From Bacteroidota bacterium (GTDB lineage: Bacteria > Bacteroidota > Bacteroidia > B-17B0 > Aurantibacillaceae): DNA of 64,000 bases. The notes below the pieces were generated by a model that saw nothing but the letters and a program-made list of their open reading frames with translations, did no database searches and was not told the origin of the DNA. Below, piece by piece: positions 1 through 8,251 of this stretch (the first letter of the stretch is position 1; each line of letters starts with the position of its first letter). Made by a program: the position numbers and the translations under genes. Where the stretch lies: assembly GCA_020162035.1 (NCBI GenBank), contig JAIUNM010000007.1, forward strand, positions 62,001 to 126,000, read 5' to 3'.

Positions 1-183
1 ATCAATTTTTAATAATTCAAAAGGTTCTATATTTAACGCTTGGGCAATGTGATAAATATTAGTTATGCTTGTATTTATTTCTCCTCTTTCAATTCTACCA
101 ATTTGATTTATTCTGATATTTGATTCATAAGATAACTGAGTTTGAGTTATTTTTTGGGAAGATCTCATTTTTTTAATCTTCAA
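1..183 (-). CDS. XRE-family helix-turn-helix regulator (partial, runs off left edge)
   Basis: Reading the minus strand gives an uninterrupted frame entering from the window edge that encodes a Cro/C1-type helix-turn-helix. The segments LSYESNIRINQIGRIERGE and ALNIEPFELL are typical of helices 2-3 and the closing helix of this family. The C-terminus lies outside the window. The first in-frame ATG is at 168, but it would cut into helix 1; a TTG at 183 restores a normal XRE start, and family-like residues (EEIFIKQVGLKIKK) continue still further upstream, so the true start is uncertain and may be another non-ATG codon. The gene diverges from the operon at 303, and a perfect palindrome lies between them, so it may regulate itself and that operon (inference). 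Confidence 0.75.
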   Translation of the reverse strand, partial: MKIKKMRSSQKITQTQLSYESNIRINQIGRIERGEINTSITNIYHIAQALNIEPFELLKID

Positions 184-253
184 TCCAACTTGTTTAATAA
201 ATATTTCTTCTTTACGATAACTAATTCCGCAAAAATTATAAAACCAAAAAAAA

Positions 254-279
254 TAAATAACCCAAATTTGGGTTATTTA
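254..279. promoter_or_regulatory. 26-bp perfect palindrome, candidate operator
   Basis: The half-site TAAATAACCCAAA is followed directly by its exact reverse complement with no spacer. It lies in the gap between the divergent XRE regulator and the gene at 303. The lack of a loop and the small AT-flanked CCCAAATTTGGG core fit a dimeric repressor site better than a terminator hairpin. Which protein binds it is inference. Confidence 0.5.
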
Positions 280-302
280 GAATTAAATTTTATTTTTACT
301 TA

Positions 303-776
303 ATGAAAACAATAATTACAATAATTGCGATGATATTCGGGATGAATAGCTTTGCACAAGGAGAAAAAAAAATTTACGAAGTTTCACCTCAACCATTTGA
401 GATTGGAGTTGGTTGTAAAGTAAACGGTCCTTTTTGGAATTCAGATCAAACATGCGTAGCATACCATGTTAATTGTAGTAGCTTGGCAAGTTTTGTTACT
501 GTTACAAATTGTGGCACATGTTGCCAAATAAATTGGACAGTTTTCGAAAGAAATGTCCCTTCTAATATAGATAATCCTATACAAATAATGGTTGAAGAAG
601 GTACTCAATTAACACAAGACGAGCTAGACCAATTGAATCAAATGAAAACATTTTTTCAAATGGATGTAACTCAAGAGAAAAAATTTGAAGATTCTGAGAA
701 AATTATTATTTATAAACCAGGTAAATATACAATTGACCACTCAAAAATGAAATTAACAATAAATAGAACTAATTGA
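303..776 (+). CDS. secreted six-cysteine protein of unknown function
   Basis: I do not recognise the family. The 157-residue product has a clear signal peptide (residues 1-19, ending SFAQ) and no other membrane segment. A central region carries six cysteines (38, 51, 58, 70, 73 and 74, the last three in NCGTCC), an even number that suggests disulfide bonding outside the cytoplasm. The C-terminal half is charged and has no cysteine. The stop TGA overlaps the TTG start of the next gene, so it is translationally coupled to two thioredoxin-fold genes. That neighbourhood suggests its disulfides are a substrate or product of the membrane thioredoxin (inference). The gene starts close downstream of a palindrome and divergent regulator. 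Confidence 0.7.
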   Translation: MKTIITIIAMIFGMNSFAQGEKKIYEVSPQPFEIGVGCKVNGPFWNSDQTCVAYHVNCSSLASFVTVTNCGTCCQINWTVFERNVPSNIDNPIQIMVEEGTQLTQDELDQLNQMKTFFQMDVTQEKKFEDSEKIIIYKPGKYTIDHSKMKLTINRTN

Positions 777-1342
777 AAAAATTCCTTTTAATACTATTAA
801 TCTTATCCACTATTTTAAACCTTGCGCTTTTTTGTATTCAAAAGAGGCGCGAGGTTTATAGAATTAATACATTAAATAATGAATATTTAATTAATAACAA
901 AAACTTAATACAAGAGAGCAAAACATTTTTTAACTCTAATAATTTATATACAAATTTTAATTACATCATATTTTTTGACACCTTAAATTTTTTCAATAAC
1001 ATTAAAAAAATTCAATTTTTAGACTCTCTTGCATTTAAAAATAAAAACTTGAATTTTTTAATATGCTCAAGTTATAAAATTGATTTTATGGTTAATTATT
1101 TTAAAAAATATAATTTATCGTTTTCCAATTTAAAATTTATTTCTCATCAAAATTCACTACACTCTGCGATTTCAAATGAACTTTTTTTAAATCATAAAGT
1201 TTATGGGACTGATGCAATTATTGACAAAAGTGGGAAATTAATTTACGAAAGTTATTCAAATAAAAAAAACAATAGAGCTAAACTAATTAATGTTATCGAT
1301 TCATTGAATAAACAATGCGAAATAAAATTACCAATACAATAA
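773..1342 (+). CDS. membrane-anchored thioredoxin-fold protein lacking the CxxC active site
   Basis: The product has one N-terminal membrane anchor (residues 4-21) and a TlpA/thioredoxin-like body. Aligning by eye to the next gene, the active-site turn CKPC is replaced by FFNN (73-76), followed in both by the same pattern I-K-x-I-x-x-L-D-S. The cis-proline region reads VYGTDAIID where the active paralogue has TYPLNLLID, so the cis-proline is also gone. It should therefore have no thiol-disulfide activity; a partner, scaffold or binding role is inference. It starts with TTG overlapping the stop of the upstream gene and overlaps the downstream gene by 28 bases. The reading frame is intact, so it is not an obvious pseudogene. 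Confidence 0.65.
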   Translation: MKKFLLILLILSTILNLALFCIQKRREVYRINTLNNEYLINNKNLIQESKTFFNSNNLYTNFNYIIFFDTLNFFNNIKKIQFLDSLAFKNKNLNFLICSSYKIDFMVNYFKKYNLSFSNLKFISHQNSLHSAISNELFLNHKVYGTDAIIDKSGKLIYESYSNKKNNRAKLINVIDSLNKQCEIKLPIQ

Positions 1343-1863
1343 TAATAATTCTATTAACTTTTTCAGTTTATTTAAATTATAAATTAGTTAAAAACGAACT
1401 TAGTTATTATAGTTGGAAAAAATCTGTAAATGCTGCTTACTCTAATTTATCAATAAACACATCCAAATTATCAGAAGCAATAAAGATTTTACCTCTCACT
1501 AAAAAATCTAAATTTATTTATTTAAGTACATGGGAAACATTTTGTAAGCCTTGCATTAAAGAAATTCCGTTATTAGATTCAATTTTATCTGAAGCTAAAT
1601 TACCAATCTCATGTTTCTTTCTTTCAGATATGACCAATGATACAACAATAAAAAAGAAATTAAAAATAAACAACTTTCAATTTCTGTATAATCAAAACAA
1701 ATTAATTTCAGCTATACATAATAAATTTAATATTAAAACAAAAACATATCCATTAAATTTACTTATAGATACAAATCTTAATGTTTATTACTTCTCAAGT
1801 GTTGGAATAAACAACAACGAAAAAAATAAAATAATAAACACAATTAAAAGCATTAACTATTAA
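1315..1863 (+). CDS. membrane-anchored TlpA-like thioredoxin
   Basis: A 182-residue protein with an N-terminal membrane segment (about residues 8-23) followed by a periplasmic thioredoxin fold. The active site is CKPC at 77-80 within the context STWETFCKPCIKEIP, and the cis-proline is P146 in TYPLNLLID. This places it among TlpA/ResA-like reductases that act on disulfides in exported proteins. Its ATG lies inside the previous gene. It is the catalytically competent member of a tandem pair and the likely redox partner of the six-cysteine secreted protein at 303 (inference). Confidence 0.75.
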   Translation: MRNKITNTIIIILLTFSVYLNYKLVKNELSYYSWKKSVNAAYSNLSINTSKLSEAIKILPLTKKSKFIYLSTWETFCKPCIKEIPLLDSILSEAKLPISCFFLSDMTNDTTIKKKLKINNFQFLYNQNKLISAIHNKFNIKTKTYPLNLLIDTNLNVYYFSSVGINNNEKNKIINTIKSINY

Positions 1864-1895
1864 TTAAATTGAATTCATTTTAAATACAAATTGTT

Positions 1896-1903
1896 TATAT
1901 TTG
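1896..1903 (+). promoter_or_regulatory. Bacteroidota -7 promoter box
   Basis: TATATTTG matches TAnnTTTG exactly and ends 5 bases before the ATG of the gene at 1909. A TTG at 1869-1871 lies 24 bases upstream, slightly farther than the usual 17-23. If used, the transcript would have almost no leader. Confidence 0.45.
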
Positions 1904-1908
1904 TTTAA

Positions 1909-2559
1909 ATGAAATTCATTAAATTTTTAATTACTTTTTTTATTTTATTATCCTCTTTAAACATTAAATCTCAAACAAAAGACACCATTTATTTAATGAA
2001 TGGCAATATTATTGGTGAAAACATAATTGATACATTGTTAGGGGCAGTAACCATAAATGACCCCGCAAAACCCGAAAAAAAATTGCATTATGAATTAGAG
2101 GATATTTATATGGTGTTATTTTCAAATGGAATTAAACGTTATTATTATCAACAAGACAGTGCAAAAAACAATTGGTTTACACGCGAAGAAATGTGGTATT
2201 ACACCAAAGGTGAACGCGATGCAAGAAAAGGATTTAAGCCTTTAGGGAGTATGATTGGTTGTGGTATTGCAGGTTTTATTGGTGGTGCATCGGGTACATT
2301 TTTTGGGCCAGCAGCACCATTTGCTTATTTTGCAATGGTTGGTTTACCAAAAGTTAAAGTAAAATCAAAAACAGTAAGTAACCCAATGTATGTTGAGTAC
2401 GATAGTTACGTTTTAGGATACGAGCGTGTTGCTAGAACAAAACGTAGGACACACAGTGTTGTTACTGGAGCAATTGGTTTAGCCTTAGGTTATGCCTTTT
2501 ATGGCATTGCACACAAAAGTTATCCTGAAACAATTAATATTGGATTTTTAAAACATTAA
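1909..2559 (+). CDS. exported protein with glycine-rich hydrophobic segments, unknown function
   Basis: I do not recognise a named family. The 216-residue product begins with a signal peptide (about residues 1-22) and a segment DTIYLMNGNIIGENIIDT that resembles the start of many small Bacteroidota exported proteins. Two glycine-rich hydrophobic stretches follow: GSMIGCGIAGFIGGASG (about 113-129) and the alanine/glycine segment near residues 185-200. These could be membrane hairpins. Three bases separate it from the metalloprotease gene downstream, so the two are probably co-transcribed. Confidence 0.6.
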   Translation: MKFIKFLITFFILLSSLNIKSQTKDTIYLMNGNIIGENIIDTLLGAVTINDPAKPEKKLHYELEDIYMVLFSNGIKRYYYQQDSAKNNWFTREEMWYYTKGERDARKGFKPLGSMIGCGIAGFIGGASGTFFGPAAPFAYFAMVGLPKVKVKSKTVSNPMYVEYDSYVLGYERVARTKRRTHSVVTGAIGLALGYAFYGIAHKSYPETINIGFLKH

Positions 2560-2561
2560 TT

Positions 2562-4673
2562 ATGAAAAAATATATTTTATTATTATTAAGCTTTCGATTT
2601 TTTAATGATATAACTGCCCAAAATCAACATGGTTGTTTAAGTAATATAGTTTTTGAACAGCAATTAAAAGAAAACGAAATCTTTAAACAAAATCAATTAA
2701 TGCTCGAAGAGTTTACTAAAAACTTTACAAATTCTAATTTTAAAACAAGCGCAGTAGGATATACTATTCCTGTTGTTTTTCATGTTATTTATTCAAATGC
2801 AGCTGGTAATATTTCTGATGCTCAAATTATTGATCAAATAAATATTCTTAATAAAGAATTTAAACGTTTACAAGCAGATACAGCGCTTACACCAACTGCT
2901 TTTAAACCATTGGCATCTGCTTTTAATGTTGAATTTAGGTTAGCTACCAAAGATCCTCAAGGTAATTGCACAAATGGAATTAATAGAGTTTACAGCGATT
3001 TATCAAATTGTTCATTTGTAAATAACGAAGTTAAATCGTTAAGTTATTGGCCAAGTAACCAATATTTAAATATTTGGTTAGTTCAATCTATGCGCTATTC
3101 AACCTCTGTTCCATGTAACGGTGGTGGTTATGCAACTTTTCCGGGAGGAAGCGCATTGCTTGATGGTGTTAACATAAGAAGTGATTTAATTGGAAGTATT
3201 GGAACCGCCGCAACAAACTCGGGTTGGGGAAATTTTAAAGGAAGATATTTAATTCATGAACTTGGGCACTGGTTTAATCTACGTCATATTTGGGGTGATG
3301 CTAATTGTGGAAATGATTTTGTAAGTGATACTCCTGTTCATGAAAATGATAACAGTGGTTGTCCAACATTTCCATACAAAGCATTTAACAGTTGCGGAAC
3401 TGGCGCTAACGGCGAAATGTTTACTAATTATATGGATTACACTAATGGCGGTTGTTTAAATATGTTTACAGCAGGGCAAGTAACAAGAATGACAGCAGCA
3501 CTTAACTCTTCGGTTTCGGGAAGAAGCAACTTATGGTCTAACGCTAATTTAATTTCAACAGGAGTTTCAGACCCTTATGTTTACCCTCCTACATGTTGTG
3601 CTAAACCAGAAATTTTACCATTTGCTCCTGTAATTGCATGTGTTGGAGATTCTATAAAATTTACCGATTATTCGTATGGTGGAATTAGCACAAGTAGAAC
3701 ATGGAATTTTAATGGTGGTTCGCCAAGCAGTACAACTGATAGTATTGTTAAAGCTGTGTATTATGCGCCTGGAGTTTATAATGTTTCTCTTACTAAAAAT
3801 TATTTATCTTCAACAAACTCTCAAACATTTACTAATCATGTTTACATTTTAAACAATACAGCAAACACACTTTATGATTTTCCTTTTACCGAAGGGTTTG
3901 AAAATACAACAAACTTTAATAATTCATGGACAATTGTTAATCGTGATAATTTAACAGCGTGGAATTTAACTAACAGCACTAATTATAATGGAAGTAATTG
4001 TGCAGTTTTAAAAGTTCATAACCAATCCGCACCAGCAATTGATGAGTTAATTTCACCATCAATTGATATGAGTGCTGCAAACAGTGTAACTTTAAGTTTT
4101 AAACTACATTATGCTGTAACATCTTTCACTCCAAATACAGATAAACTTTCGTTTCAAGTTTCAACAGATTGTGGGAAATCTTGGTTTCAATTATATAATA
4201 AAAGTGGAAACAGTTTAAAAACTGTAACCAATAACATTAGTCCATCTTACACGCCTACATCAGGCAGTAGTGAGTGGAGAACAGAAACTATTGTAATTGA
4301 TGATTCTTATTTAAGCAATAACTGGTATTTTAAATTTGTACTTACAAATAATGGAGGAGGGAATAATATTTTTATTGATGACATTAATTTAAATGGTGTT
4401 TCTACAATTGGTGTAAATGAAAAAAGTATTAATACAAACTTTGTGAATTTATTACCAAACCCTGCAAACAACAACGTATTAATTCAATTTAAAAACTCTG
4501 GAACTAAAACAATTGAAATACATAATCAATTAGGGCAACTTTTAAATACTATAACTACTTTTGATAAAGAGGTGAACGTAAACACAGAAAATTTAAAAGA
4601 TGGAATATATTTATTTAGTATTAAAGATTTAAATAAAAATATTATTTATAAAAAAGTTGTAATACACCATTAA
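2562..4673 (+). CDS. M43 (cytophagalysin/pappalysin-type) metalloprotease with T9SS type A signal
   Basis: A 703-residue secreted zinc protease. After a signal peptide comes a catalytic domain with the metzincin motif HELGHWFNLRHIWGD (from residue 232: three zinc histidines plus Glu233) and the Met-turn NYMDYT (Met291). C-terminal to it lie a PKD-like domain (about 352-425, with GDSIKFTDYSYG and TWNFNGG), a MAM/cleaved-adhesin-like jellyroll beginning at FPFTEGFE (about 435-615), and a C-terminal sorting domain (about 620-703, LLPNPANN...LKDGIYLFSI) that directs outer-membrane export by T9SS. It probably degrades extracellular protein; the substrate is unknown. The architecture is complete. 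Confidence 0.93.
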   Translation: MKKYILLLLSFRFFNDITAQNQHGCLSNIVFEQQLKENEIFKQNQLMLEEFTKNFTNSNFKTSAVGYTIPVVFHVIYSNAAGNISDAQIIDQINILNKEFKRLQADTALTPTAFKPLASAFNVEFRLATKDPQGNCTNGINRVYSDLSNCSFVNNEVKSLSYWPSNQYLNIWLVQSMRYSTSVPCNGGGYATFPGGSALLDGVNIRSDLIGSIGTAATNSGWGNFKGRYLIHELGHWFNLRHIWGDANCGNDFVSDTPVHENDNSGCPTFPYKAFNSCGTGANGEMFTNYMDYTNGGCLNMFTAGQVTRMTAALNSSVSGRSNLWSNANLISTGVSDPYVYPPTCCAKPEILPFAPVIACVGDSIKFTDYSYGGISTSRTWNFNGGSPSSTTDSIVKAVYYAPGVYNVSLTKNYLSSTNSQTFTNHVYILNNTANTLYDFPFTEGFENTTNFNNSWTIVNRDNLTAWNLTNSTNYNGSNCAVLKVHNQSAPAIDELISPSIDMSAANSVTLSFKLHYAVTSFTPNTDKLSFQVSTDCGKSWFQLYNKSGNSLKTVTNNISPSYTPTSGSSEWRTETIVIDDSYLSNNWYFKFVLTNNGGGNNIFIDDINLNGVSTIGVNEKSINTNFVNLLPNPANNNVLIQFKNSGTKTIEIHNQLGQLLNTITTFDKEVNVNTENLKDGIYLFSIKDLNKNIIYKKVVIHH

Positions 4674-4695
4674 CCCATAAATTAATTTATTAAAA

Positions 4696-5622
4696 TTAAT
4701 TTGGTTTAAAAATTGGTTTAATATCTTTAGGGTTTGGTGGGTCTATTTTATCATTTTTGCTTTTATCATTTCTTGCATCTACATCTTCGGTTGGTACCCA
4801 TTTACCTTTTTTATATTCAAGCGCATCAAAACTTCCATCTGGTCCATAATATTGATACTGTTGACTTAAAACATCTCCATTATTTTTAGTTGATAAATGG
4901 CTATAAACAATTTTATTTAATTTTTCGTTATACTTAACACTCATGCTTACTTCTGTACTGTATTGAAACATTAATCTTCTAGGATTTTTTCGAGGAATTT
5001 TAAACACATCTTTACCAAACACTGGAGTTCCATCAGATTTAAAATAAAGTACATCAATAAATTTTCGTTGTACTAATTTATCATTTCCGTCCCAACCAAT
5101 TAAAGTGTAAAAGTCATCGCATTCTATTAAACTTGTATATAACATTCCAAACCATTTTTCTGTTGAACCAATATAAGTTTCAGGGTTATTTACTGCACTT
5201 GATCTATCTAACAATCTAAAAAATTCGTATTGATTTACTGTTTCGTATTTAAATAAACCTTTTTTAATTTTTTTACTGTTATTAACTAATAAATAACCAA
5301 AAAAAGCATGGTTACCATTATCTAAAGGCAAATTCCAAGTTATTAATTTAAATTTTTTATTTTTAGGTGTTAGTTTTGCAACTTCAACTACACTATCAAA
5401 TGGGTATTGAATACAATAAGGATTTTTAATTACCTTTTCCCAAATTGCCATAAATTTTTTATTTCCTTCTATTCTTTCATTTTCTTTTCTGCTTAAAAAT
5501 GTTTTTTGAGCAAGTTTTAACTCTTGTTCTACTGATTTAAAATAAGCGTTTATAGAATCTGCATTTTGACTAAAAGCATGAATCGAAAAAAGTAATACAA
5601 ATATTAAATATAAAGGTTTCAT
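4696..5622 (-). CDS. exported protein of unknown function
   Basis: A 308-residue protein starting at MKPLYLIFVLLFSIHAFSQ, a good signal peptide. A longer frame reaches 5664, but the extra residues would precede the signal peptide and overlap the upstream gene, so I reject that start. The mature protein is lysine-rich, has many aromatic residues and no cysteine cluster, and ends in a proline/lysine tail (DPPNPKDIKPIFKPN). The phrase TLIGWDGNDKLVQRKFIDVLYF occurs in several Bacteroidota exported proteins of unknown role, but I cannot name a family. It follows the type B T9SS cargo gene by 34 bases and is probably co-transcribed. Confidence 0.65.
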   Translation of the reverse strand: MKPLYLIFVLLFSIHAFSQNADSINAYFKSVEQELKLAQKTFLSRKENERIEGNKKFMAIWEKVIKNPYCIQYPFDSVVEVAKLTPKNKKFKLITWNLPLDNGNHAFFGYLLVNNSKKIKKGLFKYETVNQYEFFRLLDRSSAVNNPETYIGSTEKWFGMLYTSLIECDDFYTLIGWDGNDKLVQRKFIDVLYFKSDGTPVFGKDVFKIPRKNPRRLMFQYSTEVSMSVKYNEKLNKIVYSHLSTKNNGDVLSQQYQYYGPDGSFDALEYKKGKWVPTEDVDARNDKSKNDKIDPPNPKDIKPIFKPN

Positions 5623-5656
5623 TGCTCCTATAATTTCAATTTGGAAATTAGTTACA

Positions 5657-7675
5657 TTATTCAATTAACAACACAGTACCTTTATTTTCTTTATACTCAC
5701 CTCTACTGTTTTTATATTGAATAAGGTAAACATAAATACCTCCAGGTAAGTTATCTCCCGTCCATGCTTGTGTATCATCTGTTGTATTAAACACAATTTT
5801 ACCCCATCTGTCAAATACAGTAACTTTATATTGATTTTTATCAATAAAATGTGTAACGGGCAACCACGTTTTGTTTACACCTTTTGGCGAAAATGCATTA
5901 GGAACAAATAAATCATCTTCTTGATAAATATCTTTTTTATTTGATTTACTAGATTCTAAAAAACCATATTGATTTGAAATACCTTCAATGGCTTCAACCA
6001 TGTATTCAATTTTACTTCCATTTGGTGCTTCATCTTGAACATTATCAACAAATGTACTATCTGCAGGGCCTTTATATGCATAAACAATTGGGTTTGGATT
6101 TTCATTTATAATGCGGTAAATTTTGTATCCACTTACCCCTCCATCAAAACCCTTATAGTGATTCCATGTTAAACTTTTGGTAAAAAAACTATACTCAACA
6201 GTATCTACCTTTAAAAAAATAGTTTTACAAATTTGACTAACCGTTCTGTTATTTCCACAAGCATCTTTAACAACTGCTTTGTAAAAATAATACCCTTCAT
6301 TAGTAATTACATTGTCATCATTAATTGTATAAAATGGCGTTCCGTTAAAAGCGTTACTAGAAACTAGATCATAATTTATTCCATTTTTACTTCTAAATAA
6401 ATCTATTGCTGTAAATTTTTTTGTTGTATCAACAAATATTTTAATAAGGTTTGTTGTTTTATTTAAAACACTTGCTGTTTGAATATATACAAAAGATGGG
6501 GCTAATATTTGGTTACTAAAAAAACACACTCTATTAGAAGATGATGTAATATTTTTAAAATTGTTTACAGCTCTAACAAAATAACAAATGTTTGCGTTAG
6601 GTGTAGCGTTTTTATGCTCATAGTTTGTTTCGGTTGTTGAACCAAGAAATTGATAAACCCCACCATTTACTGAATAATAAATTTTATATTCTAATAAACC
6701 ACCTGGCATTTTATTGTAAGCATTCCAATTTAATTTTGTAGAATATGCACAGCTATCGTAAGTTGTTTTAAGGTACATTGTAGTGTAAGGTGGGGTATTT
6801 GTAAAAACGCCTATGTTATTACAACTGTCTATTGCAGAGTTAAACAACTCTACAGCGCCATTATTAGCTGCAGTTGTGGTGTAAATATAACTTGTATTAA
6901 GTCTTCCCATTACTGAATCTATTGCAGTTACAATTCCGCTTTGGCCGCGATAAATTCTATATTTTACAACATCTTTATCAAAAGGAACTGTCCACGCAAT
7001 TACCGTTTGCCCATTAGGCAAAACACTTATTGAATCAATATGAACTTCATTAGGTTCTTTTTTATCATTAAACATTCCACCATTAATATTACTTGTTGAA
7101 ACACAACCTGTATTATCGCCAATACTTACAACATAATTTAAACTTGCACTACATACACTAATTGTATCAAAATAATTTTGATTAGCTGTAATGGCAAATG
7201 TGCTCCAAATACCAGCAGGAAATTCTTTACTAACGGTGTATGTGTTTACAGTGCTATTTAATTTTGGCAATTTAATTGGATTGTAAACAATATTAATAGC
7301 CTGACTTACTGGTAAAATATTTAAGAATATACTTTTTAAAGTATCTGAACTTATTGAGCTTAAGCTACCAGTGGCATTAGTAACTAAATAGTAAAATTTA
7401 CTTTGCACATTTGCTCCCGCTCCTACATGAGTAAAAGTTGTTACTAAATTTGAGCTAATTGTACCAACTTTTGTGTATCCACTAAACTGATTAATGGAGT
7501 TATATACATCTATAGATTGAAATATTGATGTTGGATCAGCTGGTGGAACCCAAGTTAGTTTACAATCACCATTAGATAAAACTTCTATGCATTTTATATC
7601 TGGTGAATTTAATTGAGCAATTAAATTATTGCAAAATAAAAAAACTAAACTAAATATTTTAAAAATAACTCTCAA
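5657..7675 (-). CDS. fibronectin-like repeat protein with gliding-associated C-terminal (CHU_C, T9SS type B) domain
   Basis: A 672-residue secreted protein. A signal peptide (residues 1-20, ending NLIAQ) is followed by about five fibronectin type III-like units, recognisable by repeated phrases such as KLTWVPPADP, VKYRIYRGQSG, LEYKIYYSVNGG and SGYKIYRI. The last 85 residues (LFVPNAFSPKG ... VTVFDRWGKIVF ... LPGGIYVYLI) are the gliding motility-associated C-terminal domain used as a type B T9SS signal, which typically gives secretion or surface attachment through a partner PorP/SprF protein. No such partner gene is in the window. The start codon is TTG, supported by the signal peptide it begins. 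Confidence 0.88.
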   Translation of the reverse strand: MRVIFKIFSLVFLFCNNLIAQLNSPDIKCIEVLSNGDCKLTWVPPADPTSIFQSIDVYNSINQFSGYTKVGTISSNLVTTFTHVGAGANVQSKFYYLVTNATGSLSSISSDTLKSIFLNILPVSQAINIVYNPIKLPKLNSTVNTYTVSKEFPAGIWSTFAITANQNYFDTISVCSASLNYVVSIGDNTGCVSTSNINGGMFNDKKEPNEVHIDSISVLPNGQTVIAWTVPFDKDVVKYRIYRGQSGIVTAIDSVMGRLNTSYIYTTTAANNGAVELFNSAIDSCNNIGVFTNTPPYTTMYLKTTYDSCAYSTKLNWNAYNKMPGGLLEYKIYYSVNGGVYQFLGSTTETNYEHKNATPNANICYFVRAVNNFKNITSSSNRVCFFSNQILAPSFVYIQTASVLNKTTNLIKIFVDTTKKFTAIDLFRSKNGINYDLVSSNAFNGTPFYTINDDNVITNEGYYFYKAVVKDACGNNRTVSQICKTIFLKVDTVEYSFFTKSLTWNHYKGFDGGVSGYKIYRIINENPNPIVYAYKGPADSTFVDNVQDEAPNGSKIEYMVEAIEGISNQYGFLESSKSNKKDIYQEDDLFVPNAFSPKGVNKTWLPVTHFIDKNQYKVTVFDRWGKIVFNTTDDTQAWTGDNLPGGIYVYLIQYKNSRGEYKENKGTVLLIE

Positions 7676-7848
7676 ACTATATAAACGTATAAAGTTACTT
7701 TTTATTATACGAGTTTTTACAATATTTCGTTGGATCTAAATCGTGTTATTAAATTAAATTTGTTAAAATCTTTAATAGAAATGCTCATAAAATTGGGTAA
7801 AAACATAGGAAATAAGCTAAATTTTGATTATTATTGTACATCTGTAAA

Positions 7849-8250
7849 GTGAAAAATGTTTTAACTATACTTGTGGTAATTTTTGCCCTATTTTGTAATT
7901 TGCAAACTTCTGCACAAAGTGGTGGTAAAAAACGCGAACATAAAAATCAACGTAAAAGCAGTTCTAGATTATTTGGAGGTAGAAAAACTAAAGGAAATGC
8001 AAACGCTTTTGCAAATGGATCAAGAAGTAGTTCATCTAAAGGTATGTTTAGGAAAAAACATTCGGCATGGACCTATCACTCAACAAAAAGCAACACTAAA
8101 AAAAGGAACGAAAATAAATTTTTATTTAAACGCAATAGAACCCGAGGCCGTAAATATAACGAAGGCATTTTAGCACGTCAAAATGCAGACAGAGCTAAGA
8201 AAAGAAGTAGAGGAAATGCTGTGTTTCATAAAAGAAAATACGGGGGTTAA
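7849..8250 (+). CDS. small, extremely basic secreted protein
   Basis: Starting at GTG 7849 gives a 133-residue product with a signal peptide (KNVLTILVVIFALFCNLQTSAQ). The mature part is dominated by Lys, Arg, Ser, Gly and Asn (for example KKREHKNQRKSSSRLFGGRK, KNKFLFKRNR-like and RAKKRSRGN segments) and almost devoid of acidic residues. An upstream TTG at 7834 would add five residues but gives a worse signal peptide. It resembles in character, though not clearly in sequence, the basic secreted protein at 17024. The function is unknown; binding to nucleic acid or acidic polysaccharide outside the cell is a guess from charge. Its stop is one base from the dnaG stop (convergent). Confidence 0.65.
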   Translation: MKNVLTILVVIFALFCNLQTSAQSGGKKREHKNQRKSSSRLFGGRKTKGNANAFANGSRSSSSKGMFRKKHSAWTYHSTKSNTKKRNENKFLFKRNRTRGRKYNEGILARQNADRAKKRSRGNAVFHKRKYGG

Positions 8251-8251
8251 T

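Noticed and set aside
4679..4702. AT-only hairpin (two copies of AAATTAATTT) between convergent genes
   Set aside because: It contains no GC pair, each arm is itself a palindrome, and such sequences arise by chance in this composition; too weak to call a terminator.
5623..5664. Upstream start for the exported protein at 4696
   Set aside because: The extra 14 residues would sit before a complete signal peptide and overlap the preceding gene; the internal ATG at 5622 is a better start.
7883..8173. 96-codon frame overlapping the basic secreted protein gene
   Set aside because: It is a different frame of the same stretch, without signal peptide or recognisable pattern; the signal peptide supports the 7849 frame.
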